A DNA stretch of 64,000 nt from Sphingomonas sp. IC081. Lineage in GTDB: Bacteria; Pseudomonadota; Alphaproteobacteria; Sphingomonadales; Sphingomonadaceae. Under the pieces are notes generated by a model, which saw only the letters and a list, made by a program, of their open reading frames with translations, did no database searches and was not told the origin of the DNA. The first letter of the stretch is position 1, and every line of letters begins with the position of its first letter. The DNA lies in assembly GCF_006874585.1 (NCBI RefSeq), contig NZ_CP029765.1, forward strand, positions 1-64,000, written 5' to 3'. Shown here piece after piece: positions 26,351-35,017 of the stretch. The translations under genes were made by a program, and so were the position numbers.

Positions 26351-27826
26351 ATGACCGCTTCCACGGACCATCCCGTCATGTCCCAGGCCGAGGCCGTCGC
26401 GCTCGGCTTTGCGGGCTTCAACGACGTGCCGCACAAGCCCATCGACGTTCCCGATGGCGAATACACCATCACTGCCCGAACGAGCGACGGCCGCCGTGTG
26501 ACCTTCTGCTTCCTGCCCGATCGCGAACGAAGCCCGGCAGGATTCGTAGATATTCAGTACCATGATGCCGGGACGAAGTGCGCCAATGCCAATGGCGGAC
26601 ATTCGCCCACCTTCAACGCATTCGGCATCGGGCGGGGTGGCCGCCATATCCTCGATTCCCGCCCTCTGGATGAAGCGGATCGCCCCTCCATTCTCGTGCT
26701 GATGCTCGACAAGGCCGAGCCAAAGTCCTCGCCCCGCGCAAAAGCGCGCGACGCAGGCGGGCGCCGCGAAGTCTCGTGGTCGTTCGGCGAAGGCACGATC
26801 TTCCCCGGCTACACCGATGACCGTGAATGGAACGGCTTCCTCAACATCAGCGTGGCCGAACATACGTGGCCGCATGTTCGCGCCGAACTGCTTTCGAGTG
26901 CCGACGGCGACCGCGAGTTGATCGCATCAGTCAAGGCGCTGAAGGCCGAGGGTGGCTTTGTGTCGCTCGCCTTCGGCTACACCACACAGGAAGTCGAAAC
27001 CCGGTGGGCTCTGCAATTCCCCGACTATCCCATTGCCTGCATGCCGCCCATTCCGGGAGACTGGACGGACAAAAGCTGGCGCAACGACACCAAGCCCAGC
27101 TTCGAAGTCTGCACCGGGCCGATGGGCGAGCCGGTGGAAATGTGGATCGACTATCCCGAGCCTGCGGTCCGCGAAATCGCGGGCGAACCCCGCTTTGGGC
27201 TCTATCGCCGCAATGCCGATGACGAGCTTGAGGCGATCTACACCGGCGAGGATTACGCCGAGGCCATGGAGCACGCGAACCGCGAAACGCTTGCCTGCGC
27301 CTTCGCCAAGGCTCTCGCCCACCAACTGACGCCTGACGAATGGCAGACCATGCGCCTCACCAACCAGACGATCACGCCGGGCTGCTGCGCCTCGCACGAT
27401 CACCTCGATGCCAACATGGTCATGCTCGCCGTGTGGCTCACCTATCGCGGGGATCAGCTGATCGCCCGCGGCGCAATTACGGACATCGGTGATGACCTCG
27501 ATCACGTCAACGCGGCATGGACGATCGCCAGGGAGCGTTACATGACCGCCAGCGCCGAAGGCGAACGCTTCGACCTGTGGCGCTGCACCGGCATCACTGT
27601 GCCCGACCTCGCAGCCGCCGGTTGCGAAATGGGCGACAACGAACCCTGCATCCGGCCTGGCCGTCTCTACGAACCCGGCCACATCGAACTGGATGAAGAG
27701 AAGGGCCTGATCGTCACCGTCGGAAATTCGATCCGCACCTTCGAACACCAGATCGAGGCCGAAGGCCATCTCTGGCGCGCCTATGCGTCTTCCGAGTTCA
27801 CTGCCCAGCCCGGGGGCTTTACATAG
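26351..27826 (+). CDS. Large hypothetical plasmid protein
   Basis: 491 residues, the last gene of the rightward array before the defence cluster. It carries ATAGGAGA upstream of its ATG. No signal peptide or membrane segment. The first 130 residues (VPDGEYTITARTSDGRRVTF and FGIGRGGRHIL) look like a separate beta-rich domain. Cysteines near the C-terminal third (GCCASHDH) are suggestive of metal binding. I do not recognise the family. Confidence 0.55.
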   Translation: MTASTDHPVMSQAEAVALGFAGFNDVPHKPIDVPDGEYTITARTSDGRRVTFCFLPDRERSPAGFVDIQYHDAGTKCANANGGHSPTFNAFGIGRGGRHILDSRPLDEADRPSILVLMLDKAEPKSSPRAKARDAGGRREVSWSFGEGTIFPGYTDDREWNGFLNISVAEHTWPHVRAELLSSADGDRELIASVKALKAEGGFVSLAFGYTTQEVETRWALQFPDYPIACMPPIPGDWTDKSWRNDTKPSFEVCTGPMGEPVEMWIDYPEPAVREIAGEPRFGLYRRNADDELEAIYTGEDYAEAMEHANRETLACAFAKALAHQLTPDEWQTMRLTNQTITPGCCASHDHLDANMVMLAVWLTYRGDQLIARGAITDIGDDLDHVNAAWTIARERYMTASAEGERFDLWRCTGITVPDLAAAGCEMGDNEPCIRPGRLYEPGHIELDEEKGLIVTVGNSIRTFEHQIEAEGHLWRAYASSEFTAQPGGFT

Positions 27827-28028
27827 AACGGGCACGGAGATGCGCTAGCGACCGCTGGCGTCGACAACACCTGTTTTCCGTGCACTCGCGGCAGACTGCC
27901 TTGGGCCGGTAGGCGACTGTCCGGTTCTGAGCCGGGTCTCGGCGATAGCTGACGATATTGATATCCGAAATGGTCGACGACGAATGGACCAAGCGGGCTG
28001 CAATCCCACGGACGAAATCAGTTCTTGG

Positions 28029-29774
28029 TTACGGTGCGGGCTCGCCCTGCGCGGGAGCCAGGGGCGGTTCTAGAGCGGCCTGCCGCTTCGCAAGGCGATC
28101 CTGCCAAGACTTTTGGAACGCCGGCCCTTTGCTGTCGGGCGGGGTCGCGGGGCGACGTACGAAGATCGGCACCGGTGCGGGCAGTTCAGGGCCGATGACC
28201 ACAGCCTCGCCCGGTGCAAGCATGGGCACGAACTGAGCGGCACCGCGGTCGAGATCGCCACAGGCGCGCTCGACCGTCTCGCGGTCCTGATCATTGGTCA
28301 GGCGGTGGACGATAAGAGTGCCAAGTTGGCTGAGCACGTCCGGCGGCACGTCGCGCGGGCGCTGGGTCGCGAGCACGCACGTCAGCCCATATTTTCGGCC
28401 TTCCTTGGCGATAATGCCAAAGGAATCGAGTTTGATCGACGCATAATCGTCCCCGACGGTCCGGCCGAGAAATTGGTGGGCCTCATCAAGGAACACCACC
28501 AGGGGGTCGGTCCGGAAACGATTAGCGCGCGCCTCGCTGAGCAGAAAACGTCCGATCACGTTGAGAAGGATCTCGCGTGTATTATGCTCGAAACGCACCT
28601 CCTTGAAGGACACCACGGCGACATCTCGCGCGTCGTCCTCGAAGAAAGCACGAAGTTCGTCGACCAGCGAGACCCCGTCCTGTCCGAAGACGCATTGCAG
28701 TTCCTGCGACGCGAGGAGCGTGTTGATCCGCGCAGTCAGGCTTTCGCAGAAGGCGACACTGCCTTGGTCGGCATTGCCAAAATGGCCAGGCTCACCCGTC
28801 AGATAGATGCACTCGGCTCGGATCTGCTCTGCGAGGCGATGAATATCGAAAGCGCATCCAGGCGCATGCAGCGTGACCGCGTGATCGCGCACGGCTGTGA
28901 GGAATGGCGCGCGCGGCTTCGTGCGTTTGATGATCGTTCCGTCCGCGACAGTGACGCCCTGCGAGATGGCAGCCCCCATTGCGCTTACCAGCTTGAGACT
29001 GCGGATCGCTTCGCGCAGCTTGGGTCCCTGGCTCTGTCCCGATGGCCGGAACAGCGAAAATAGATCGTCCTCTGTCATGTGCCGATAGGGGAAATACGCT
29101 AACTCCTGACCCGCAGTCGGCTCCGCAAAGGTGAATACCGTGTCGACACAGGCGAGGTCGGAAAACTCGCCGGTCGGATCGAGAACAACCGCCTTGCCGC
29201 CGGCGGCCTTCACCTGCTCGACCAGCGTAGCGACCGTCCAACTCTTGCCTCCCCCGGTCGCGCCAAACACCCCGCAATGACGCCCAAAGAGGCGATCGGG
29301 GGGCAGGCAGACATCAACCCCATCGGCGGCATCGATCCGGCCGATGCTTAGGGTCAGATCGTCTGATCCTGCGACCGCATTGCGGATCAGGGTCGCGAGA
29401 AGCTGGGGCTGGGCGAGATAGACTGCGTCACCGATCTGCGGGAACTGGACAAGGCCTCGCTTCAGCCGATTGGAACGCTGTTCGACGGCGGCGAGCAGCT
29501 GCACTCGCCCGATCGGGTTGACCGTACCGCCATCACCTACCTTGGGCTCGACGGTCAGCCGCTCGCCGTCGGGCAGGCGGGTCTCGACGATGCGACCAAG
29601 TATGAAGGATCGTTCGCAATCGATGAATACGAAGTCGCCGACCGCTCCCAACGACGTTCCCCGGCTCTCGCGCCCCGGCACGGCGTTGGGCAGGTTCATA
29701 TGGACATGGGACGCCGTGACTTGGGTCACCGTACCGACGTAGCGATCGGTCTCGATCGGATTGATCGGGTTCAT
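28029..29774 (-). CDS. HerA-type hexameric ATPase of SIR2-HerA system
   Basis: 581 residues. The N-terminal HAS-barrel-like region is followed by Walker A GATGGGKS (171-178), a Walker B VVFLDEAHQFL and the ATQRPRDVP segment typical of HerA/DUF87 translocases. Its ATG overlaps the stop of the SIR2 gene by four bases, so the pair is made together. SIR2 plus HerA is a known antiphage arrangement (Nezha / SIR2-HerA) in which the two proteins form one complex. The proline-rich C-terminal tail is short. Confidence 0.85.
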   Translation of the reverse strand: MNPINPIETDRYVGTVTQVTASHVHMNLPNAVPGRESRGTSLGAVGDFVFIDCERSFILGRIVETRLPDGERLTVEPKVGDGGTVNPIGRVQLLAAVEQRSNRLKRGLVQFPQIGDAVYLAQPQLLATLIRNAVAGSDDLTLSIGRIDAADGVDVCLPPDRLFGRHCGVFGATGGGKSWTVATLVEQVKAAGGKAVVLDPTGEFSDLACVDTVFTFAEPTAGQELAYFPYRHMTEDDLFSLFRPSGQSQGPKLREAIRSLKLVSAMGAAISQGVTVADGTIIKRTKPRAPFLTAVRDHAVTLHAPGCAFDIHRLAEQIRAECIYLTGEPGHFGNADQGSVAFCESLTARINTLLASQELQCVFGQDGVSLVDELRAFFEDDARDVAVVSFKEVRFEHNTREILLNVIGRFLLSEARANRFRTDPLVVFLDEAHQFLGRTVGDDYASIKLDSFGIIAKEGRKYGLTCVLATQRPRDVPPDVLSQLGTLIVHRLTNDQDRETVERACGDLDRGAAQFVPMLAPGEAVVIGPELPAPVPIFVRRPATPPDSKGPAFQKSWQDRLAKRQAALEPPLAPAQGEPAP

Positions 29775-31036
29775 GCCGGACCCGCCGCGCCTTGCTGGAT
29801 AGCGCGCATGCGCTGGACATGCCGCTCGCGGTCGGTTTCGCCGATCAGGTCCGGCATCGCGGCGGCGAGATCCTGGAACCGGCCGTTCATCAAGTGCACA
29901 CGGGCATCGCCACTGTCGGCTAGACGCCGGAACCGGGTAAGAAAGCGGTTGGGAAGCTCGGCCTTGCCCGCCAGATCGTGGGCCCCGAGCACCAGCTGCT
30001 CGTCAGGGATGAAAGCAAGATCGCAAATCGCGAGCCGCAGCGACATGTTGGATTCGATCGCGGACATGATCGGACTGCTGATATGATCGTCATTAAACCC
30101 GAACCCGGAAATCAGGAGCGCGGTATCTGGTTCGCGCAATGCCGCCTGGAAGGCCGAGAGCATGTCGAGATAGGGCGCGTCGAAACTCTCCTGATATTTG
30201 CTTGAACGCGGATAGATCAGGACCGGCTTGCCGACCTGCGCGCGGGTGCGCAGGATGTCGCCTTCGACACGGCGCCAGTCGATCGAGCCATGCAGCTTGT
30301 AGAATTGTAGGACATTGGCAACATAGTCGGGGTTCTCGCGGTGTCCCTCCCGACGCACGATATCGAGATCGAAATGGGTGCGATCGTAGGTTTGGTCGAG
30401 ATTGTGCGAAAAACCGTCGATCAACGTGAAACGTGATCGGCGCGCCACCTCTTCAAAGCAGAGGTCATAATTAGTTGTGAAGAGTTTGGCGCGGGGTTTG
30501 CGTACCCCACGGCGTCCGATTTTGCGGATCAGAGCATCGTGAGCGTCGAGGCCGCTCTCTCGATCGATGAAATCAACGCGCGCCAAGATTGCCTGCTCGG
30601 CGGTTTCGACAAAAGCCTGCATGGATAGCACGGGCTCGCTCGTCTCGCCGTCATGAAGTTCGAGATAGAGTTTGCATAAGGTGAGCAGCTTCTCGATATT
30701 CTCGCTCACGCGCTCGGCGCCGAAGCTGGCAACGATCGCATCGAAAACAGCGTCGCCCGCCGCAGCGCGCACAGCGACCCAGACATCCCACATCCCCGCC
30801 GGAGTCGGTCGCCCTTGCGGATTGCTGACGCCGAAAGACGAGCCGGTGCCGGTGAGGACTACCAGATTGGTGGCGTTGAGGATGTTCAGTAGCACGCTGC
30901 CGACCGCGTTGGCCGACCCTGGAACCGGCGCGTCGTCGGTGTCGCCCTCCATGCTGACCGCCGCCCGCCAGCCCGCGCCGGGAACATAGAGTCTGATATC
31001 CGCAGCATTGGCAGCACGGCCGTCCCAGAATGGCAT
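29771..31036 (-). CDS. SIR2-family NADase-like defence protein
   Basis: 421 residues with the SIR2 signature of bacterial defence proteins: GTGSS (63-67) in the nucleotide loop, TTNYD (187-191), KLHGSIDW (247-254) with candidate catalytic His249, and LLISGFGFNDDHI. In SIR2-HerA systems this subunit hydrolyses NAD or cuts DNA on phage infection. Coupled to herA by a 4-base overlap. About 216 bp of upstream DNA remains before the IS3 element, enough for a promoter but now cut from the HEPN-like gene that lies in the same direction. Confidence 0.85.
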   Translation of the reverse strand: MPFWDGRAANAADIRLYVPGAGWRAAVSMEGDTDDAPVPGSANAVGSVLLNILNATNLVVLTGTGSSFGVSNPQGRPTPAGMWDVWVAVRAAAGDAVFDAIVASFGAERVSENIEKLLTLCKLYLELHDGETSEPVLSMQAFVETAEQAILARVDFIDRESGLDAHDALIRKIGRRGVRKPRAKLFTTNYDLCFEEVARRSRFTLIDGFSHNLDQTYDRTHFDLDIVRREGHRENPDYVANVLQFYKLHGSIDWRRVEGDILRTRAQVGKPVLIYPRSSKYQESFDAPYLDMLSAFQAALREPDTALLISGFGFNDDHISSPIMSAIESNMSLRLAICDLAFIPDEQLVLGAHDLAGKAELPNRFLTRFRRLADSGDARVHLMNGRFQDLAAAMPDLIGETDRERHVQRMRAIQQGAAGPA

Positions 31037-31317
31037 TTGGACCCCTGTTGTCGTTCACTCTGTTTCCAGGAGCTTCGCGGGCTTTTGAACTAAAGGGAAG
31101 CGATAGGCCTGCATTTTTCGACAGCTCACCCCGCCATCAGCGGGTGACCGAAGCTCTGGAAGCGAACCTTGGATGGTCTGCTGTGCGAACGTCAGCTCTT
31201 GCCAAAAAATTGCCACTTTGGGGGGCCGTCTAAAATGACAGCATTGTCCCAGTGAGGTGGTCCCGCTTTTCTGGACAGGATGCTAAGCTAATCCCGACCT
31301 GATGGATTGGTAAGGGA

Positions 31318-31602
31318 ATGAAGACGACGAGGAAGCGCTATAGCGCCGATTTCAAAGCCAAGGTGGCGCTGGAAGCGATCCGGGGTGACCTGACGCTGGC
31401 GGAACTGGCAGCCAAGCATGGCGTGCACCACACGATGATCGCCTCCTGGAAGCGGCAGGCCATTGACGGGATGGCAGGCACGTTCTCCGGAGCCGGCGAT
31501 GCGGTCAAGGCTGCCAGCGAGAGCGAGGTAGAGAAGCTGCACGCCAAGATCGGGCAACTGGTGGTGGAGCGGGATTTTTTAGCGAAAGCCTTCGGTCGAT
31601 GA
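31318..31602 (+). CDS. IS3 transposase OrfA
   Basis: 94 residues, helix-turn-helix (RYSADFKAKVALEAI...LTLAELAAKHGVHHTMIASW) plus a leucine-zipper-like C-terminus. The slippery heptamer T TTT TTA at 31575-31581 lies in frame near its end, so ribosomes could shift -1 into orfB and make the fused transposase; an ATGA overlap at 31599 offers reinitiation as well. Confidence 0.9.
   Translation: MKTTRKRYSADFKAKVALEAIRGDLTLAELAAKHGVHHTMIASWKRQAIDGMAGTFSGAGDAVKAASESEVEKLHAKIGQLVVERDFLAKAFGR
31575..31581 (+). promoter_or_regulatory. Programmed -1 frameshift heptamer
   Basis: T TTT TTA with TTT and TTA as orfA codons. The -1 frame is open from here into orfB (31599 onward), as needed for an OrfAB fusion. 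Confidence 0.6.
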
Positions 31603-32489
31603 GCGTGGAGCGGAGGCGGGCGATGGTCGAACCTGCTCACCACTGCCTGTCGATCTCGGCGCAATGTCGCCTGCTCTCGATTGGCCGTTCATCGTATTAT
31701 TATGCGCCTGTGCCGGAAGCGGATGAGACGCTGGCGCTGATGACGGTGATCGATGCGACGTTCCTGGACTGCCCTTGGTACGGCAGCCGGCAGATGGCAC
31801 GTCACCTGCGGCGCGCAGGCCATGAGGTTGGTCGCCGCCGGGCCCGGCGGCTGATGGCGAAGATGGGCCTGACGCCGATCTACCAGCGGCCGCGCACGAG
31901 TGATCCGCACCCGCAGCACCGGGTCTATCCGTATCTGCTGCGCAAGTTGGTGATCGACCGGCCCAATCAGGTCTGGTGCGCCGATGTGACCTACATCCCG
32001 ATGCGGCGCGGCTTCTTGTACCTGGTTGCGATCATGGACTGGGCAACCCGGAAGGTGCTGGCGTGGCGGCTATCGAATACGATGGATGCAGGGTTCTGCG
32101 TCGCGGCGCTGGAGGAGGCGCTGGCTCGCTTCGGCAAGCCCGAGATCTTCAATACCGACCAAGGTAGCCAGTTCACGTCGCAGGCCTTCACCACTGTGCT
32201 GCGCGAGGCAGAGGTCCGCATCAGCATGGACGGTCGGGGCCGGTGGATGGACAATGTCTTCATCGAACGCCTTTGGCGATCCCTGAAGTACGAATGCGTT
32301 TATCTCCACGCCTTCGAGACCGGCTCGGAGTTGAAAGCTGGCCTTGGCCGCTGGATCACCTATTACAACACCCAGCGTCCGCACTCGGGCCTGGCCGGAA
32401 AAACCCCGGTCGAGGCCTATCGGCGGATCGGGCAATCAGATCATGGGGGGCATGCCCCCCATGATCTGATGATCAAACAGGCGGCATGA
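31599..32489 (+). CDS. IS3 transposase OrfB (DDE integrase)
   Basis: 296 residues with an HTH_21-like N-terminus (YYAPVPEADETLALM...YGSRQMARHLRRAGHEVG) and the rve catalytic domain: Asp in VWCADVTYIP, Asp in IFNTDQGSQFTS, Glu in NVFIERLWRSLKYE, with LAGKTPVEAYRR at the end. In the -1 frame relative to OrfA. Confidence 0.9.
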   Translation: MSVERRRAMVEPAHHCLSISAQCRLLSIGRSSYYYAPVPEADETLALMTVIDATFLDCPWYGSRQMARHLRRAGHEVGRRRARRLMAKMGLTPIYQRPRTSDPHPQHRVYPYLLRKLVIDRPNQVWCADVTYIPMRRGFLYLVAIMDWATRKVLAWRLSNTMDAGFCVAALEEALARFGKPEIFNTDQGSQFTSQAFTTVLREAEVRISMDGRGRWMDNVFIERLWRSLKYECVYLHAFETGSELKAGLGRWITYYNTQRPHSGLAGKTPVEAYRRIGQSDHGGHAPHDLMIKQAA

Positions 32490-32645
32490 ACGACAACCGG
32501 GATTAGCTTAACTCAGCCGCCAAACTGTCCAAGAAGGCGGGACCACCTCACAGCCCCCGGCCACAACCGGACTTACCGCTCGTAAGGCGCGAGACTTTTC
32601 TGATTGAGCGGCCTGGATGGGCGCATACGGCACGCACGGGATTCA

Positions 32646-33554
32646 TTATCCACCCAGCCCCAGTTCGAAGCCTGCGCCCGCATCCCGCAGCCGGTTGACC
32701 AAGACCAAAGAAGCTTGATGCGCCACAAGTGCCTGTTCGCGCGAGCACGCCTCCTCTCCGTACCTGATCTTCGGCGTGCATTGAATGTCGTCGACGAGCC
32801 GAGCATGGTCGAAAACCATGCCAAGTTCGGTAAGCTGATGGCACAGCTGCCCCAGATCATGCACGTACTTGAAGCGACCGCCTTTGAGCGCGATTGCGGC
32901 CTTCAGAACCTTTTCGGCTGACTGAAGCGACGCCCATTTCGAAGCGCCGAAGTGATCGTGTCGCTCCATCAGGTTCGATACCGCCATCTTTATATCGTTG
33001 CGCGCAATGGCCATCAGTTCATTCTGTGTGCTCATAAGGGTATAGAATGCAAGCAGGCCGATCTCGAACGAGGACCCAATTTCAAGCAGCGCCTCGTCAG
33101 ATAGTCTTTGAGCCAACCCTGGTGTCATGCCGTCTACAAGCTGCACGACGTTGGTGGTTGCGGAACCGCGGCCAATTGGTGCCTTCTGGATCCACTCTCG
33201 CTCCGCAATGAAATTTACGCTGCCGACGAACTGAGGGATCCGCAGAGCGTACAGGTCGCCCTCGAGCAGTAGGACGATCTTGCCCACCGCCATGTCAATC
33301 TTGATCCGGTCTCCATATGTTTCGTAATACCAATTCCGTATCGCTCTCGCGAGCGGCCGGTAGCGCTCGATCTCTGGCGGTCCCCTAACGGCCCCCTCCC
33401 CAAGTGGGATAGGGATGTTCCCATAACGGATGCTCACCTCGCCAACGGCGGAGATTGGGCGGCTCGGAATGTCCACGCCTTTAGCTTTCAGCTCCGCATC
33501 GATCCCGCTCATCATTGCCTCGAAAGCGGGGCCTTCGGTCGGTACGTCTGTCAT
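32646..33554 (-). CDS. HEPN-like protein upstream of SIR2-HerA
   Basis: 302 residues. The C-terminal third (KWASLQSAEKVLKAAIALKG, then HDLGQL) has the shape of a HEPN-type helical domain, but a clear R-x4-6-H RNase motif is not obvious. The N-terminal part is unrecognised. It is transcribed toward the SIR2 and HerA genes on the same strand, and only the IS3 element separates them, so it may have been part of that defence cluster. The family call is tentative. Confidence 0.5.
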   Translation of the reverse strand: MTDVPTEGPAFEAMMSGIDAELKAKGVDIPSRPISAVGEVSIRYGNIPIPLGEGAVRGPPEIERYRPLARAIRNWYYETYGDRIKIDMAVGKIVLLLEGDLYALRIPQFVGSVNFIAEREWIQKAPIGRGSATTNVVQLVDGMTPGLAQRLSDEALLEIGSSFEIGLLAFYTLMSTQNELMAIARNDIKMAVSNLMERHDHFGASKWASLQSAEKVLKAAIALKGGRFKYVHDLGQLCHQLTELGMVFDHARLVDDIQCTPKIRYGEEACSREQALVAHQASLVLVNRLRDAGAGFELGLGG

Positions 33555-33753
33555 GCGCCAAGCTATAGCAGGCGTAGGGCATTCGGGTATCGGACTATTC
33601 TACGCGCTACAGCATGCCGATCAGGGAGCTAGGGATAGCGGACAGGCAGATATCGGCGACGCTTAATCGGTTCTCGAACGACCAAAATGGGCGCAAGCGT
33701 ATATCAGTGCCCCTTTCATGTAATGCCCTGAGTCCTCGGGGGCCAGTGCCGAA

Positions 33754-33776
33754 TTGAGGAGAGGGGGAAGGGACAG
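33754..33776 (+). promoter_or_regulatory. Purine-rich leader tract
   Basis: GAGGAGAGGGGGAAGGGA lies 27 bases before the second HerA-like gene, another copy of the recurrent purine-rich intergenic motif. Confidence 0.3.
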
Positions 33777-33802
33777 GCGAGCAACCCGAAAGGAGCCGCC
33801 CC

Positions 33803-35017
33803 ATGTCCAACGTCGTGAAACTGCCGGGACCGCCAGCGCCGCCGCGCTGCGCGGTTCCCATCGGCCAAACGTCCTACGGCCCCCTCGAACTGGATCTCGA
33901 CCGCGTCCTTGCGGGACGCATGCTTGTCCAGGGCGGGTCCGGTGCCGGCAAGAGCCAGACCATGCGCCGCATCGTCGAAGAGGCTTTCGACTACGTTCAG
34001 ACCATGATCGTCGATCCCGAAGGCGAGTTCGGCAATCTCGCCGCGCACATCGGCGCGACGACGCTCAAGGCCGTTGAAATCGCTGCCGATGGCCTGACCG
34101 CCGCCGCAACCCGCGCGCGTCACCATCGCATCGCCCTTCATCTGGATCTCACCGACCTCGACCCCGAACAACGGATCATCAAGGCATCGGCCTTCTTCGC
34201 CGGCCTTGTCGGTGCGCCGCGCGAGGACTGGAAGCACACGGTTCTCGTCGCGATCGACGAAGGGCACCTGCTTGCCCCCCATCAAGCCGGTTCCGCCCGC
34301 GATGCGGAAACCCGCCGTCTCGGCGTCGCCACGCTCACCGACTTGTGCGCCCGAGGCCGCAAACGCGGCATCGCGCCCATCATCGCGACACAGCGCCTTG
34401 CCAAGCTCTCCAGCTCCGTCGTCTCCGAGCTTCAGAACTTCCTCATCGGCATCAATGTCTTCGACCGCGACATCATCCGCGCCGCCGACATTCTGGGATT
34501 CAGCCGCAACGAAGCCGAAAAGCTGCGTACCTTACGCGCCGGCGAGTTCTACGCCTTCGGCCCCGCGCTCACCCGCACCCCGATCATGGCCAAGATCGAC
34601 CAGACCATCACCGAGCATCTCGGCGCCACCCCTCAGCTGCATGGCGCAGCCGACCTCGACCACTCCGAGGCTCAGAAGCTCCTCGACCTCGAGCATCTTC
34701 GCGAAGCGCCGAGCCAGCGCGACGACAGCCTGAAGTCTCGCGGCAGCCGCGCCCTCGATGCCTTCCTGCTCGATTCCATCGCACCCACCGCCACGGCAAT
34801 TTGCCTGGCGCTGAAAGGCATATCCCCCAACGCCACGACAGCCAACGAACTGGCCAAGCACCTCGGCATCTCGCGCGAGGCCGTGGATCAGGCGCTGGAC
34901 GTCCTCTCCGCGCTTTCGGCGGTGGATACCATGCCACGGGCCGATGACCGGATGGCACGGCTCCATACGCGGCTGCGCGCCCGTCTCAGCGATGTGCATG
35001 TGGTGGGTCTGTCATGA
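33803..35017 (+). CDS. HerA/VirD4-like ATPase coupled to SANT-repeat protein
   Basis: 404 residues with Walker A GGSGAGKS (44-51), Walker B LVAIDEGH (Asp152, Glu153) and an IATQRLAKL sensor region, as in HerA/DUF87 ATPases. A C-terminal winged-helix-like segment (NELAKHLGISREAVDQALDVL) could bind DNA. AAAGGAG precedes the ATG. It shares a 4-base ATGA overlap with the downstream SANT-repeat gene, so the two are made together. No nuclease partner such as NurA or SIR2 is present. Role unknown: DNA translocation or loading is inference. Confidence 0.75.
   Translation: MSNVVKLPGPPAPPRCAVPIGQTSYGPLELDLDRVLAGRMLVQGGSGAGKSQTMRRIVEEAFDYVQTMIVDPEGEFGNLAAHIGATTLKAVEIAADGLTAAATRARHHRIALHLDLTDLDPEQRIIKASAFFAGLVGAPREDWKHTVLVAIDEGHLLAPHQAGSARDAETRRLGVATLTDLCARGRKRGIAPIIATQRLAKLSSSVVSELQNFLIGINVFDRDIIRAADILGFSRNEAEKLRTLRAGEFYAFGPALTRTPIMAKIDQTITEHLGATPQLHGAADLDHSEAQKLLDLEHLREAPSQRDDSLKSRGSRALDAFLLDSIAPTATAICLALKGISPNATTANELAKHLGISREAVDQALDVLSALSAVDTMPRADDRMARLHTRLRARLSDVHVVGLS

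Larger units (their letters stand above)
31253..32550 (+). mobile_element. IS3-family insertion sequence, 1298 bp
   Basis: Ends are imperfect inverted repeats beginning TGAGGTGGTCCCGC, with TTGGACAG/TCTGGACAG continuing inward, flanked by CAG on both sides (31250-31252 and 32551-32553), a 3-bp target duplication. Contains overlapping orfA and orfB. It looks intact and sits between the SIR2 gene and the HEPN-like gene. Confidence 0.9.
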
